Shown here one piece after another: positions 62,495 to 64,000 of a DNA stretch of 64,000 nt (its first letter is position 1; each line of letters begins with the position of its first letter). A model generated the notes under the pieces. That model ran no database searches. It was not told the origin of the DNA and saw only the letters and a program-made list of their open reading frames with translations. A program made the position numbers and the translations under genes. This DNA is from Pseudomonas fluvialis (lineage in GTDB: Bacteria > Pseudomonadota > Gammaproteobacteria > Pseudomonadales > Pseudomonadaceae): the NCBI RefSeq assembly GCF_002234375.1, contig NZ_NMQV01000013.1:1-64000 (forward strand), written 5' to 3'.

Positions 62495-64000
62495 TTATGC
62501 CTGAGCCGGCCAATGGAACTCTACGCTCAGACAGCGCTGAGCCGCTTGCCAATGACAGGCATCCGCCAGTTTTCTGACCAACGCCAAACCACGTCCACTC
62601 AACGCATCCTGCGCCTGCGCCGGGGGATGAGCCAGCTGCTCGCTCAGTCCGCTACCACTGTCTTCCACCTGCACACGCAGGCAGCCACCGCCCTGGGCCG
62701 CACTACGCACCTCGAACAAAACCCGCACATAACCTTCAGTCAGGCTGGCCAGACCGGCACTACGCGCCTGGTAGTAGCGAGCAAAACCTTCGGCGTCGCG
62801 CTTGAGGCGAGAATCCAGACCCAATACGCCATGTTCCAGGGCATTCGAATACAACTCGGCGAGTACCGTATACAGCTGTCCAGCCCGCGCGCGCAGCGGT
62901 TGCACCTCCAGCAACAACTGGAGAAGAAATGGCAGCGGATTGTAGTGGCGAAGGCTTTCGGCACGGAACTCGAACTGCACGTTCCAGTCATGCAGAGTAC
63001 TGCCACCACTCCCTGCCAGGCTTAGCGCGGGACGCTGTAGCCGTGCCTCATCGACCCACTCCACCTCCAGCAGACTGAGATCATCCTTGCTCTGCCCATG
63101 AAAGTCGGCCAAGGCTTGCTGGATTTCCGCAAACAGACTGGTCGGCTGCCGATTCGCCAGCAAGAGCTCACAAAGCCGCTGCTCACCAAACAACTCACCC
63201 TCGGCATTGCTGGTTTCCAGCACGCCGTCGGAAAGCAGGAAGATACGATCGCCCTGCTGCAACGGATAGGCTTCGCAGGCAGGATTGAAAGCGCTTTCGT
63301 CAAGGATCCCCAACGGCAAGTGCCGGGAAACCAGCGGCTGCAAATGACCATCCATGGAGCGCCGCAGGTAGCCATCCGGCAACCCACCATTCCATACCTC
63401 AAGCACACGGCGCTGAAAACTCAGGTTGAGCAATGCGGCGCAGCAGAAGACCCCCACCGGCAGGATACGCTTCAGCTTGGCGTTCATCTCGCGCAGGATA
63501 TCGGTCATACCGAAACCCTTGGCGGTCATGCTGTAGAACACTTCAGCCAGCGGCATGGCACCAATAGCCGCGGGCAAGCCATGCCCGGTGAAGTCACCGA
63601 GCAACACGTGCATGCCTCCCGAGGGCTTGAAGGCCGCCAGCAACAGATCACCGTTGAACAGCGCATAGGGTGATTGCAGGTAGCGGATATTCGGTGCATT
63701 CAGGCAGCCAGAGTGCGCCACCTTGTCGAAGACCGCCTTGGCAACGCGCTGCTCGGTCAACAAGTGCTCGTTATGCCGGGCAATCAGGTCGCGCTGTTCC
63801 AGCACCGTGGCCTGCAGTAGGCGCAGGCGGTTCATTGCCTTGATCTTGGCGTCGAGGATTTCCCGGTTGTAGGGTTTGGCCAGAAAATCGTCGCCGCCGG
63901 CCTCCAGGCAACGCGCCAGGGCTTCGCTCTCGGTCAGCGAGGTCAGGAAGATGATCGGTATCAGGGTCTGCCCGGCCAGTTGCTTGATGCGCCGGGCCGC
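62495..64000 (-). CDS. Response regulator with SpoIIE/PP2C phosphatase and kinase-like domains, HsbR-like (partial)
   Basis: 501 visible residues, N-terminus cut by the window end. Reading on from 63835 to 64000 gives the end of a receiver domain (IPIIFLTSLTESEAL, then FLAKPYN with the conserved Lys). A coiled linker, a PP2C-type SpoIIE phosphatase (about 63600-63050; LLGDFTGHGLPAAIGAMPL) and a C-terminal HATPase-like domain (about 62950-62520) follow. This is the HsbR layout, whose dual phosphatase/kinase acts on an anti-sigma antagonist. The missing phospho-Asp lies outside the window. Confidence 0.85.
   Translation of the reverse strand, partial: AARRIKQLAGQTLIPIIFLTSLTESEALARCLEAGGDDFLAKPYNREILDAKIKAMNRLRLLQATVLEQRDLIARHNEHLLTEQRVAKAVFDKVAHSGCLNAPNIRYLQSPYALFNGDLLLAAFKPSGGMHVLLGDFTGHGLPAAIGAMPLAEVFYSMTAKGFGMTDILREMNAKLKRILPVGVFCCAALLNLSFQRRVLEVWNGGLPDGYLRRSMDGHLQPLVSRHLPLGILDESAFNPACEAYPLQQGDRIFLLSDGVLETSNAEGELFGEQRLCELLLANRQPTSLFAEIQQALADFHGQSKDDLSLLEVEWVDEARLQRPALSLAGSGGSTLHDWNVQFEFRAESLRHYNPLPFLLQLLLEVQPLRARAGQLYTVLAELYSNALEHGVLGLDSRLKRDAEGFARYYQARSAGLASLTEGYVRVLFEVRSAAQGGGCLRVQVEDSGSGLSEQLAHPPAQAQDALSGRGLALVRKLADACHWQAAQRCLSVEFHWPAQA

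Overview
The window is a GC-rich, gene-dense stretch of a gammaproteobacterial chromosome, almost certainly a Pseudomonas. Three things point there: the order dnaE-accA-tilS-pyrG-kdsA-eno-ftsB-ispD, followed by a LysR gene (gfnR-like), adhC and fghA; a single fliK-fliLMNOPQR-flhB-flhA-flhF-fleN-fliA-cheYZAB-motCD-parC-parP-cheW cluster; and an adjacent ccmABCDEFGHI operon. No tRNA, rRNA, insertion sequence, prophage or CRISPR array was seen, and no gene-free stretch exceeds about 250 bases.

Layout. Positions 1-3058: glutathione-dependent formaldehyde detoxification (fghA, adhC) with a divergent LysR regulator. 3031-14102: the essential replication/lipid/nucleotide/LPS/glycolysis block, all on the minus strand. 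14180-19779: an exported alpha/beta hydrolase, the divergent metE/metR pair, trmO and a psiE-like membrane protein. 19879-27573: ligA, zipA, smc and a GntR regulator. 27611-31905: an accessory-looking module with an AraC regulator divergent from a XylA-like reductase and an AlkB/XylM-type di-iron hydroxylase, then a voltage-gated-type K+ channel with a C-terminal zinc ribbon. 31954-38941: the complete cytochrome c maturation operon. 39081-40957: a two-gene pair coding for a FliK-like protein and a stand-alone FlhB C-terminal-domain protein. 40993-64000: chemotaxis and flagellar genes on the minus strand, ending in a response regulator/phosphatase cut by the window edge.

The flagellar part works as a unit. 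FliLMNOPQR, FlhA and FlhB build the switch and export gate, FliK controls hook length, FlhF/FleN set number and placement, and FliA directs late genes. CheA/W/B/Y/Z with the ParC/ParP positioning pair carry the signal, and MotC/MotD are stator proteins. RpoN (sigma-54) type promoters of good consensus lie before fliL and fliK, with a weaker one before flhA.

The most interesting observation is a short acidic-Leu-Leu motif shared by the FliM N-terminus, the FliN N-terminal region and the CheZ C-terminus. FliM and CheZ use this type of peptide to bind CheY. In CheA it is repeated three times, plus one degenerate copy, in the linker where a P2 CheY-binding domain would normally sit. Also worth a look are the FliK-like/FlhX-like pair, the hydroxylase module with a two-turn-spaced direct repeat in its divergent promoter region, and several intergenic hairpins.
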